A stretch of DNA of 64,000 nucleotides, taken from positions 124,822,640 through 124,886,639 of the forward strand of contig OZ020592.1 in NCBI GenBank assembly GCA_963971535.1, given 5' to 3'. Both the position numbers and the translations under genes were made by a program. Position 1 is the first letter of the stretch. Every line of letters begins with the position of its first letter. This DNA is from Notolepis coatsorum. Taxonomy: Eukaryota; Chordata; Actinopteri; Aulopiformes; Paralepididae. Positions 25,669 through 35,903 of the stretch are shown piece by piece. Below the pieces are notes generated by a model that searched no databases, was not told the DNA's origin, and saw only the letters and a program-made list of their open reading frames with translations.

Positions 25669-25887
25669 CTGAATATGTGTTCTCAAGTTAGTATTGGACG
25701 TGTGGGACGTCGAGAGCAGCTTCGTTTTTGGTTGACACAATAAACACCTAAACACATATGTTTTAGGCGTTTTTTCAGTCAAACTCATAAACGTGTCCAG
25801 GTAGGGCCATGGAGATGCAGTGTTGTTATTGTTGTTGACATCATCTTCATCAATGCCATCAGTGGAAACATCAAATCCCTCTGCCAT
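25669..25887 (-). CDS. hAT transposase exon 1, BED zinc finger
   Basis: 73 codons from ATG 25,887, ending exactly at a CAG|GTGAGC splice donor (GT at 25,668-25,667). The acidic N-terminus with an N5 run is followed by PWPYLDTFMSLTEKTPKTYV, then CLLC and NTNLRTHI. This gives the C-x2-C...H-x4-5-H pattern of a BED finger, the DNA-binding module of hAT transposases. Intact in frame, but the downstream exons with the catalytic DDE core are gone from this copy, so no active transposase is expected. Confidence 0.7.
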
Positions 25888-26312
25888 TATTTCGCGCTGT
25901 TATTGTAAATTCATCCATTCATTCTCATTCAGTGGTCTGCGTTTAGATTTTCACTTCCTGGTTTGCGGCCTGGAGTCCCGCCCTATCCTGCCTCTGATTG
26001 GCCTACCCCGTAATATTTTGGCCTACCATACCCAATCGTGAGTCGTCACTCATATCTAAACAAACCAACCAATCATAGTGGGTTTTTTACGGGGAGTTTT
26101 TTTTTCTCCTTGCAGATCTTCCTGTCTAGACTGCGAAAGTAGCGTGTAACGTTTCTCGTCGCTACGTTACTACTTCGTTCTATAAACAGCTCCGCTACAG
26201 AGACCGCTACCCTGGTTAAAAAGTAGCGAGCTACCAGCACGCTACTGAGAATTGTAGTTAAGCTATGTAGCTTCGCTACTTGTAGCAAGCTACTGCCCAT
26301 CACTGCTTATCT

Positions 26313-26776
26313 ATGCTTGCACCTCATGGTACCAAAGCACCTCAAAGGCACTAAAAACAAAATTACAAACGTCTCAAAACAAACTGGTCAGACTACTGCT
26401 TGACCTTACTCCTAGAACCCACCTCACCCCTGCCCACTTTGACAACCTATGATGGCTTAGAGTAGACGACAGAGTACAGCAACTTGCAATGGGCCTGGTC
26501 TACAAGATACACTACACGACCAAGGTACCCATGTACATGTCAAAATACTTCCCAAAGGTCAGTGAATACCACGATCACAACACCAGAGGGAGCTCCACAA
26601 ATCATGTTCAACCCAGATTCGGCGCAAACAAGGGACTAAACACGTTTCGCAATTATGCCACATCAATGTGGAACGCCCTACCCAAAGCTGTAAAGGAATG
26701 TGAATCACTACCCACTTTCAAAACCACTCTCAAGGAACACCTACGGGAGACTGCAATTCGAAACTGGCCCCTGTAA
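26313..26776 (+). pseudogene. L2-group LINE C-terminal region
   Basis: Resumes the LINE frame with ACTSWYQ, NKLVRLLLDLTPRTHLTPAH, one in-frame stop before the WLRVDDRVQ block (near 26,450), then MGLVYKIHYTTKVP, HDHNTRGSSTNHVQPRFG, NYATSMWNALPKAVK and the stop at 26,776. Non-catalytic end of ORF2. Confidence 0.85.
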
Positions 26777-26983
26777 ATGTCCTAACCCAACCCCCTCCAA
26801 TGTACAGTAATTTACCTAGTATGGTTTAGTCAATATTCCAATGTACAGTTTTGCTTGTTTGTACAATGTCCCCCCCCCCAACCCCCTCCAATGTAAATTA
26901 CCTAGTATGGTTGTCAATATCCCAATGTACAGTTTTGCTTGTACAGTTGTACAGTGTTTCCCCCCCAACCCCGCCCTACCCAA

Positions 26984-27009
26984 CCCCCCCCCCCCCCCCC
27001 CCCCCCCCC
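26984..27009. repeat. C26 homopolymer
   Basis: Uninterrupted run of 26 C inside the LINE 3' UTR, with further C runs nearby. Length is prone to sequencing error. Confidence 0.9.
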
Positions 27010-28054
27010 ACACAACCCCACCCAACCTCCTCCAATGTACAGTTTTTACGTCAAATGTATATACTCCCTTTTCTGGACTCTTTTTGTATCACAAACAGTA
27101 CTGTATTTGCAAATCTGGTATGTCATAAATGTATAGATGTAGCAGTACTGTCTATCTGTATGTCATGTATGTCATATATGTCCTGATAAATTGAAAATGG
27201 GAGACCCTGATGTAAACAAGACGAAAGTCTTTCTCTGGTCTGCATCCCCTTAACAATTGTGTATATTGAGCTGTACTGTATTGTACCCATTCTGCAATCT
27301 GTTAATAAAGTTTTCAATCAAAACAGGGTTAGGGTTTTGGTTGGTTGGTGTGTGTGTAACCCGGTCAGCACTGCTTTAAGTTGCACTGTGATACCATGGT
27401 TCACTTTTCATGTAATTAACTTCAGATAGTATAGCATTACATTACTTAAGTCTCAACTCTTGTTTAATATATTTTTTAGATATAAAAAATAAGGGAGAAA
27501 AAAAAGAAGAAAAGGTTAATGCTAGAATGTTATATTTTCTCGATTTGCGGTACAATGGATAACTTGTCATAGCAGCTGTAATCTTCTAGATAGAAAGGTT
27601 ATCTTGTACTTAAATTGAAGCTTATAAATGTGGGAAGTTTTTCATAGCCATGTGAGGCAGCAACATGTATAATAAAATACTTGAAAATGATCACTTTTGA
27701 TGACAATTTGTCAGGCGGACAGACATTTTTTAGTCTTTTGGCGTATTCTGAATACAAAGGTAGTAAGCCCCAGAGTATTATTTTGATACTTCCCCCTATG
27801 TGTCAGGATACACCATGCAGTTTCATACTTATCTTACCATTTATGCAGTTGCAGTACCCTCATATTTGCAATTACATAATTTCGCCAGAAGCTTTTCCCA
27901 AAAATAGGGTTTTTTGGCCCCTGAGGCCAAACGGGGCTGAGTTGGGGGTGGTCATTATCAACTTGTGATGGTCCAAGGTATGGGATAATAGGAAATAATA
28001 ATGAAAAAAAGGTAGCAAAAAACATCCTGAGGGGTAGACCTGGCTCCCGGCCTA

Positions 28055-28190
28055 TTTAGGATGCGGCCGGGGATACCGTCCGGTCCTGCTGCCTTCCTCA
28101 TATTCACTTTCTTAAAGGTCCTCCTCACCTCATGTTCTGTTATCCTGAACACTGAGTCTCCATATGCAGTGGCTCTACTTTCTATTGTAG
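28055..28190 (-). pseudogene. Rex1 RT N-terminal fragment
   Basis: Minus-strand codons FRITEHEVRRTFKKVNMRKA then AGPDGIPGR, the conserved block before RT motif 1 in Rex1. Continues at 15,570 after the palindromic element. Confidence 0.85.
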
Positions 28191-28195
28191 TGGGA

Positions 28196-28542
28196 AATGT
28201 TTGTGTTAATATAAGAAAAGGGCCCCATCTTTGACCCTAAACCTAAAAAGTATGGTTATGAATTAGCTAGTTAGTTGAACTAGGTGAGCTACTAAGTAAT
28301 AATTTAGAGTAGTTTCAGTGGGAAGTAGCTATTAGTACTACTATGCACTCAACACTGTTTTTACATGTAGATACACAAGAATACTAATGCAAATCTGTGC
28401 AGGTAGAGATTCAGGCCAGATTCATGTCCAGACTAAAACAATTTTGGTAGTTTTAGGCAAAGTATTTGATCGTTTGCACCGTTCTGCCACACGGAACTGC
28501 GTTCTGGCAGCCTGAAGACGGTACTTTCTGATACCAGCTCCC
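28196..28542. other. Unassigned sequence, possibly ancestral unique DNA
   Basis: No repeat or gene recognised. Because SINE2 and its nested elements are an insertion, this segment was originally continuous with 49,664-49,989. Confidence 0.5.
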
Positions 28543-28901
28543 AGAGTGCGCAATTCTTTATTTTTTTTTTAAACTCAATTTTTATTTGCATTTTTGGATT
28601 ACAAGCATACAAACAACATCATCTTTGAATATTATTTTCATATCAGTCGGTCTTCCAGGTACATAATACATAGACATAATGTACAACACCGTTAAACAGA
28701 CATAAACAATAAAGAAAAGATTTTAATACCCAATAACAGAAATAAAAGATACCGACTTAAGCAAAAGTTCCACAGACATAAATAATTAATTGAAAAAACA
28801 TAAAACGATTGTCATACCCAAATAATAGAAATAGAAAATACTAACTAAAGCAAAAATGTGCGACATGGGTTCAGAGACCCTCCTTGAACCTCTTTCCTCC
28901 T

Positions 28902-30103
28902 TTACCCTTCGCCCTCTTGTGTTGCATTTGTTTCTTCCTCTGTGATGTCGTTTTCGTTCCCCTTATAATCCTCCCACTTTCCCCATCTTTCTCCAAATGT
29001 CTCTTCCTGTAACCTCAGCATGTGTGTTATCCTCTCCATATCCTGTATCTCTTCCACTATTCCTACCCATTGTGCTATTGTCGGTGGGTCTTCTTTGTAC
29101 CACAGTCTTGTTATTGCTTTTCTGGCCGCTATCAACATTATCTTTATTAAATATTTGTCCCCCCCTTGTATTCCCTCGTGTGTCAGGTCTCCTAAGTAAA
29201 GCACCAGTCCTGTTTGTGGTAACCCGTATCCTAATATTCTGATCATTGCCTCCCCTATCTCCTCCCAATACCCCTTCAGCTTCTGACATCCCCAGAATAT
29301 GTGCGTGTGATTTGCCCCCTCCTTCCCACACATCCTCCAGCATGCTCTTTGTGTTGGTGCATATTTTCCCTTCAGCTCTGGGGTTATAAAGAATCTGATT
29401 ATGTTTTTCCATCCAAACTCTTTCCATATCCTCGATCCTGTTGTTGAATGTTGCACCTCGCATATGTTACCCCATTCCTTCCCTGTTATTTCTATCTCTA
29501 GTTCTCTCTCCCATTTCTCCCTTATGTAATCGGTCGTGTGTCCCTTGCTGTTCATTATAGCCCGGTATATTGCTGATATTACTCTTCCTTGCCCCCCTTC
29601 GTATGCCCATACTATCATCTTGATTATTCCATTCTGTTCTTCGTCTTTGGCCCCCCTTATTTCTTTGTTGTAGTAGTCTCTAACCTGTAGATATCTGAAG
29701 TGGTCCCTGTTTTCGAGTCCAAATTTCTCCTTTAATTTTTGTAGTGTCTGCATTTCCCCCTTCTCTATCATTTTGCATATCGCTGTTGCCCCTCCCCCTC
29801 TCCCACCTTCTGAATCCATGGTCTAATCTCCCTGGTTTGAATCTCTTGTCATGTGCTACCCATCTCAGAACCCCTGACTGCTTCTCCAATTTGTGTGTTT
29901 TTACTACTCTGTTCCATATGGTCAAGGTGCATTTGGTGATTGGATCTAATAGTCCCTCTTTTTCTTTAAATAGTTCCCTATCTCCCACCAGAGCTTGTAC
30001 CTTGTATCCCTCCCCTTCTTTTTCAATGTCTTTCCATCTTGCCTCATATCTGTCGTTACACCAGCACGTCACTGCTCTCAGTTGTGCTGCATAGTAATAA
30101 TCT
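28902..30103 (-). pseudogene. L1 copy 3 ORF2, C-terminal part
   Basis: Continues ORF2 from the DYYY codons with AAQLRAVTCWCNDRYEARWK and onward. A frameshift near 29,790 moves it into the frame ending at 28,902. The C-terminal Cys/His motif CWRMCGKEGANHTHIFWGC is present. It lies 14.4 kb from the first part because of the nested L1 copy 4. Confidence 0.85.
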
Positions 30104-30369
30104 TTTTTTTTGTATTTTATTTTTTTATTATTTTTTAAACAAACATATAAACAAACATGACAACACACGATAAGATATACAAGCATTAATTGTCAGGGCA
30201 CATCCAATGAGATCACCTTTTAGTTAGTTGTCTTATATAAGATATACCCATAATACCTGTTATCTAAAAAAAAAACCTACACACATATGCTCAGCTCGAA
30301 CCCCCCCCCTCCCGGACCCCACCTTGAGAAGTACCTCCACTATCCCTCGCACCTAACCAGACACTACCA

Positions 30370-33300
30370 TTATAAGCTAGCTTTTATTCTCTCCACCACT
30401 TCTAACCACATTGACATTTTGGATTCATTGAGACCCAGAATTCTTGCTGTAGATATTTCATGGTAAATTACATCGAGATATGTAAGAAACCAAACTTTAC
30501 GGCACATTTTTTCCGGTTGAAACCAGCGTGATGCGATCAGCTTTTTGGCTACTGTGATACCCGATAAAACCAATCTCTTTAGCTGTGGATTCACTGCAAA
30601 CTCAAAAACATCATTCAATAATAATACCGAGGGGTGTACAGGTATATTCCAAGATACGAGTTTTGATATTTGTTGGGTCACATCTTTCCAGAATGCCTTA
30701 ACTGGTGAGCAGTCCCAATACATGTGCATAAATGTCCCTTCGTCCCCATTTGTACATTGGGTGCATTTGGAATCTTGTTTAAGCCCCATTCGGCACAGTC
30801 TTATAGGAGTCAAGTATGTCCTGTGAATATAGTTAAGATTGATTTGTTGATGATCCGGGTTCCTTGATGTAAGTCGGACATTTGCCCAGGCTCCTTGCCA
30901 ATCAAAGTCATTTTCCAGGTCTGGTATATCCCTCCTCCAGACAGAGTCAAGTTGGAGGGTTTCATACGAGGACGTTAGTAATTGATGATAAAATTCTGAA
31001 ACAAAACCTCTCGATGTCTCTCTTGCGTAGAAGAATTTGTGGTATCTGTGGTGTTCAATTGGTCTGTCTAATGGAACACCGTGAGACTTCAAACATAGCT
31101 CTAACTGTTTGTGAAAAAGCCATGTGGACTTGGTGAGATTAAATTTTTTGCGTATTTCTTTATCACTACAAAAACCCTGTTTGTTAAAAACATCCCCTAA
31201 TGAGTGTATGCCTTGCTCTTCCCATATAGGGAATCTTATAGGTCGTTTTCCAATTAAGAGAGCATTGTTATTGAATAAGGGAGTATGATTGTGCCATTTT
31301 TGTGGGTTAGGATTTTTTGTGTGTGATTCACGCCATATCCGGATCGCATGAGTAATTATGGGGCCAAATTTCCGTTCACAGTGCTTGATTGGTAGTTTAG
31401 TGTATGCTATGTCCTTCAGTCTATGTGGGGCTACTATGTTTTCTTCTATTTTTCTCCAGGATGCTAATGCTTGGGAGTCAAACCATGTTGTCAATGGACT
31501 TAATGAGTACGCCTTAAAATATAGGAAAAAAATCTGGAAATGCCATGCCACCATCTGCTTTATTTCTCTGTGCGGTGGATCTTTTTATACGTGGTGGTTT
31601 GTTATTCCAAATAAATTTGTATGTGGAGGAGTGTAATCTTTTCCAGTAACCCTCTGGAGGGGGTAACGGTAGCATTGAACAGAAGAAGTTGATTTTAGGT
31701 AGTACATCCATCTTAACTATTGATATCCGTGCTTGTACTGTGTTTTTAAGTTTTGCCCATCTATCAAGGTCGTCTTTGATTTTGTTTTGGATTTTTGTGT
31801 AGTTGTGCTTCACCGTTTGTCCTATGGTAGGGAATATTTCCACTCCCAAGCATCTGAAATGTTTTACCATCGGTATCTGTCCTGGGAGGGTTGTATCTTT
31901 TTTTGCAGGGGTGTTAAGTGGAAGGAAAGCCGACTTTGGCCAATTTATCTTAAATCCCGATGAATCACCAAAGTCCTCAATCAACTTGAGCAGATGAGGC
32001 AATGTGGTGTTGGGGTTTTCCATGAACAATATTACATCGTCCGCATATAAACTAATTTTTTGTTGTGTGCCCTTGATTACGATAGGTTCTATGGATTGGG
32101 ATTGTCTTATATATTGTGCTAAAGGCTCTAATGATAGATTGAACAGTCCGGGACTAAGAGGACAACCCTGTCTGGCAGAGCGTGATACCGGAAATATTTC
32201 GGAGATGATTGTGCCTGTTGTAATCATGGCCGATGGGTCTTTGTATAATACTTTAATCATATCGATGAATCCTTTTCCTAACCCCATCCTTTCTAGCACT
32301 GCCCACAGATACGACCATTCCAGCCTGTCAAAGGCCTTCATAGCATCCAGGGACAGCATCGCCTTAGGTATGGTGTCCTCCTTGTCGGCATCAAGTACGT
32401 GCAGTATACGTCTTATGTTCTCAGTGATCAGGCGGCCTCCTATGAAGCCAGTTTGGTCCGGGTGAACTAAAGACGTCATATGCTTTTGTAATCTGATGGC
32501 TAATACCTTAGAGTACAGTTTGATATCGGTTCCGAGGAGGCTTAAAGGTCTATAACTACCGCACTCGTTGGGGTCTTTGTCTTTTTTAAGGAGGACTGTT
32601 ATGAGTGCAATATTGTCATTTTTATGGAAGTTCCCCTCCTTGACTGAGTATAAGATCATATTTAGTAATAAGGGGCCAATAATGTCCCAACAAGAAAGGT
32701 ACATTTCTGATGGGAAACCGTCTCTTCCAGGAGCCTTACCACTTTTCATTGCGGTTATGGCCTTCTTGAGTTCCTCTAGTGTGATCGGTGTTTCTAACTG
32801 TTTAGCGTCATCCTCTGAAAGTTTAGGGAGAATAATTTGATTAAGAAATGTGTCCATTTTGTTTTGATCGAAGGTCATTTCTGATTTATATAAGTCGGAG
32901 TAGAATACTTTGAATGTATCGTTTATTTGTACAGGATCTGTTACAAGTACTTGTTGTGCTCTAATGGTAGTTATATCTGCAAATGTTGCATTAATTCTTA
33001 ATCGCATGGCTAATAGGTGGCTGGGTTTGGAACCATGGGAGTACTGCTGTTGTCTTGTGCTGCGTATTTGTATTTCCGATTGTTGTCTGTATATGGCTTT
33101 GATCTCTATTTTTAGTACGTTAACTTGATTTTCTAGTCGAGTTGAGTTGTTGTATTTCAGAGAATTAAATAACGTTGAGTAAAGCGTTTCCAGCTCATCC
33201 AGTTTTGTGCTTTGATTCTTGCGCATTTTGGAGGAAAAGCTATCCGTGAAGTCTTTGATCATTCCCTTTACCGACATCCATATTATTCTGGGGTCTTGCA

Positions 33301-34128
33301 CCGAGTTTGCATTCTCCCGTTGGAATACTATAAGAGCTTCTTTGAGTTGTGTAATGAATTCCTTGTTATTAAGCAGCAACGAGTTAAATCGCCATCTTGG
33401 GGCTCGGGAGGATAGTATACCAAATGTACCTTTAAGGAGTAAATAACAGTGATCTGATTGGGTATCATTTCCACTTCATAATTATCAAATAGTCTCTGTG
33501 ATGCAAAGACATAATCTATTCTGGATAGTGTATTATGCCTTGCAGATCGACAAGAGTACTTTCGGGTCGTGGGATTAAGTAACCGCCATAAGTCATTTAC
33601 ACCTGTAATCTTTGACCAATCCTTTAATGCCTTCGATGAATTCTTTTGTTCGCTGGAAAAGGCGAGGTAAGATTTGTCCATCCTTGGGTTCCAGATGGCA
33701 TTAAAATCCGCTCCTATTATAAATGAGTAATCGGGAATGTCTAACATTGCATTGGTTAGTGTAGTGAAGAAATCTTCTTCGTACAAATTTGGGGCGTATA
33801 CCGCTATCAACGCTATTTTCCTGTTCTTATGTTCAATCTTAGCTATAGTTATCCGACCTTCTACATCAGACCATATTCCCTTTAGTACAATATTCAACTT
33901 ACGTTTAACGACTATTGCTACACCCCGAGTTCTCGTACCAATAGAGGAGTGACTGATATTATGGTATATGTTGTCCGCTAATTTATCTATGTCTTTCCCT
34001 AGAATGTGTGTTTCGCTTAGCAGAGCAATGTCCACATGTTCTTTTTTCATCAGTGTGAGCACGCTTTTGCGTTTGAGTTGGTTATTTATTCCCCCGGTGT
34101 TCCATATCATTATATTCAAACTAGCCAT
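30370..34128 (-). pseudogene. L1 copy 4 ORF2, two frameshifts
   Basis: Starts at ATG 34,128. The endonuclease is complete: MIWNTGGINN, LLSETHI, AVYAPNLYE, GADFNAIWNPRMD, SRIDYVF. A 7-nt deletion near 33,460 (compared with copy 2) breaks the frame before SDHC. The middle frame holds the linker and RT: GKAPGRDGFPSEMYLSCWDI, GSYRPLSLLGTDIKL, LDAMKAFDRLEW, RQGCPLSPGLF and YADD (32,038-32,050). A homopolymer shift near 31,530 (FPDFF) moves it to the last frame, with CTQCTNGDEGTFMHMYWDC and the stop at 30,370. Close to intact, so recently active. Confidence 0.9.
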
Positions 34129-34426
34129 AGTCTATACATGTTGCATTGTAATTTTTGGTAATGCTTCTAGAGTGCGAGGCAATAATAGATATACATCCCA
34201 CTAGTGAGGTCCCGTTGAGAGCCGAGCTTAAAAACATACATATATACAAATAAAAATCCCCTACCCTTCCCTCCCACCGAGAGTCGTACAGGATTGTGTT
34301 CCATGAACACAACCTTTGCGTATGACTCCCTCCCTTGCACCACCGGATATCCCAGAATGATCCAATTATCCTTAACATTCCTATGTATACCATAGGATCT
34401 AACACTCTAAATTCTACCATAAGTAG

Positions 34427-35859
34427 TGTTGTGAAGGGCCAGATTAAACCGAATATATATATTTATTTATATATATATATTTAATTGTATTTGTATATTC
34501 TCTAATATTCCCTGATATCCCTTGTATATTCCTTGTACAATATGCATTGAATATCCATTCTAGCCTACTGAACATCCCATAATAGTCTCCATTCTACTAT
34601 TGGTCGAGACCTTGGTGCCAGGCTGCCATACCCCTCAGACCCAGTTCAAACGTACCGCTCCACATGTGCGAACGGGTCCTGGTTCCGCGTAGGAATCTGG
34701 CTACCGCACCACTAATGGGGCTATTTGTTCGTGGTGCGTATATGTACTGCGCTACTGAAGTGGGACTTCCTTTTTCAGTCCAGTTTCTTACCCTCCAATA
34801 GAGTCACAGACGTAAAGCCTCCCCGCGACGCCACGTGTGGGAGTAAGGCCAAGTTCGCCTACCATCGGTATTGAGACATCGTGTATATTAATATTTGAAT
34901 AGTCATATTTGGCACTATATCGTCGAGTTGGACGTAGTCTATTAAGCTAATAATAGTCTGTTAATATATAGTGCTTCGTGCGGTGAGAATACTACCGTAG
35001 TCAGCACCCCATCGTTTCGGGCAGAGAACTGGCTGCTTACCCAGGGTGGTTGACCCCATGTGAAGCTGCACCCGAGGAGCCCCAGAGCCGACGAGCGAGT
35101 GGACCTGTATACCGGATTATTCTACCGACGACAGCCCGCCTTCCCAGGCACGGATTATGCTTTGTATACTTTGATTATTCCATGGATAAAGACCCCCGAC
35201 ACTGCCGTGTGTTGGAACCCCCCCCCCCTGGAGAGGACGCAAGGTGAGGAGACGCTCTGCAAGACGAGGTCGCTTCACGTCTCTCCCCCGTGGACCGGAG
35301 AGAGCCGGCCCACAAAGAGTCCACCTGCTTTCATCTGTGGTCCAAGGATCGCCGGCGCATTGAACGGCACTACAGTGGGTTCACCTGGGATACCCTTGGC
35401 CGGACGAGGCAGCCGGATTCTACCCCCCCCCCCCTCCTACTCCTGTCGGCTTACAAGCGACCGGATTAACCCCCTCTAGTGTATCTAGTATATAATCATT
35501 AAGTATCATTGCTGTTATTCCTTAACTATTCCAGGTCGTATATTTACCACCTGCGCCTTCAGAGATTGGACATTCTCTATTGATATACCGACGAATACTC
35601 TTTGCCATAAAAGTGCATACTATTTCAATTCATAAATGTAATTAAGTGATTAAGTGCTTGTTCTACACACCATCGCTGTGTAGAAATAAAGACCTGTTTC
35701 GACTTCGTACATTTGTGTTGGATCCGTTTCATCTACGTGAGAGTGTTTATGATAATATATTTATGCCGTGTACTGGGTGGCCGAATATTAAGTACAAAGG
35801 TAGTGGTAGTAAGTATCATATCTAGTAATACAGTCAGGGAATTGTACCCCTCAGTTACA
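34427..35859 (+). repeat. BEL1 5' LTR
   Basis: Starts TGTTGTGAAG and ends AGTTACA. Contains TATATATTTATTTATATA near the left end, C-runs near 35,220 and 35,425 and AATAAA near 35,690. ORFs within it (for example 35,050-35,247 and 35,060-35,479) repeat exactly in the 3' LTR and show no domain. Confidence 0.95.
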
Positions 35860-35861
35860 AT

Positions 35862-35878
35862 TGGTCCTTCGAGCCGGA
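35862..35878 (+). promoter_or_regulatory. BEL1 primer-binding site (tRNA-Tyr)
   Basis: TGGTCCTTCGAGCCGGA, two bases after the LTR, is complementary to the 3' end of eukaryotic tRNA-Tyr including CCA (17 nt). It would prime minus-strand DNA synthesis. Confidence 0.8.
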
Positions 35879-35903
35879 GGGTAATTAGTGTAATATTAAT
35901 ATA

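Larger units (their letters stand above)
24413..26305 (-). mobile_element. hAT-c: hAT with BED-finger exon
   Basis: 1,893 bp with inverted ends CAGTGATGGGCA...TGCCCATCACTG and an 8-bp TSD CTTATCTA (24,405-24,412 and 26,306-26,313). Both subterminal regions carry many GTAGC/GCTAC repeats, likely transposase-binding sites by analogy. Only the first coding exon is visible; the catalytic part is missing. A LINE 3' fragment (about 25,130-25,531) sits inside. Confidence 0.9.
23061..27320 (+). mobile_element. L2-group LINE inserted in the right arm
   Basis: 5'-truncated plus-strand LINE ending AATAAAGTTTTCAATCA at 27,320. The left arm keeps the empty site (...CCCTGTTT|CATGTCACATCCC near 16,773), which fixes both ends. 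No TSD is evident. It is split by a retroposon (from 23,383) and hAT-c (to 26,305). The 3' UTR (26,777-27,320) has a ~95-bp internal duplication and long C runs. Confidence 0.85.

Noticed and set aside
35050-35479. 65- and 139-codon ORFs, repeated at 42,728-43,157
   Set aside because: They lie inside the two BEL1 LTRs and are duplicated because the LTRs are. No domain, and the BEL2 LTR has no equivalent.
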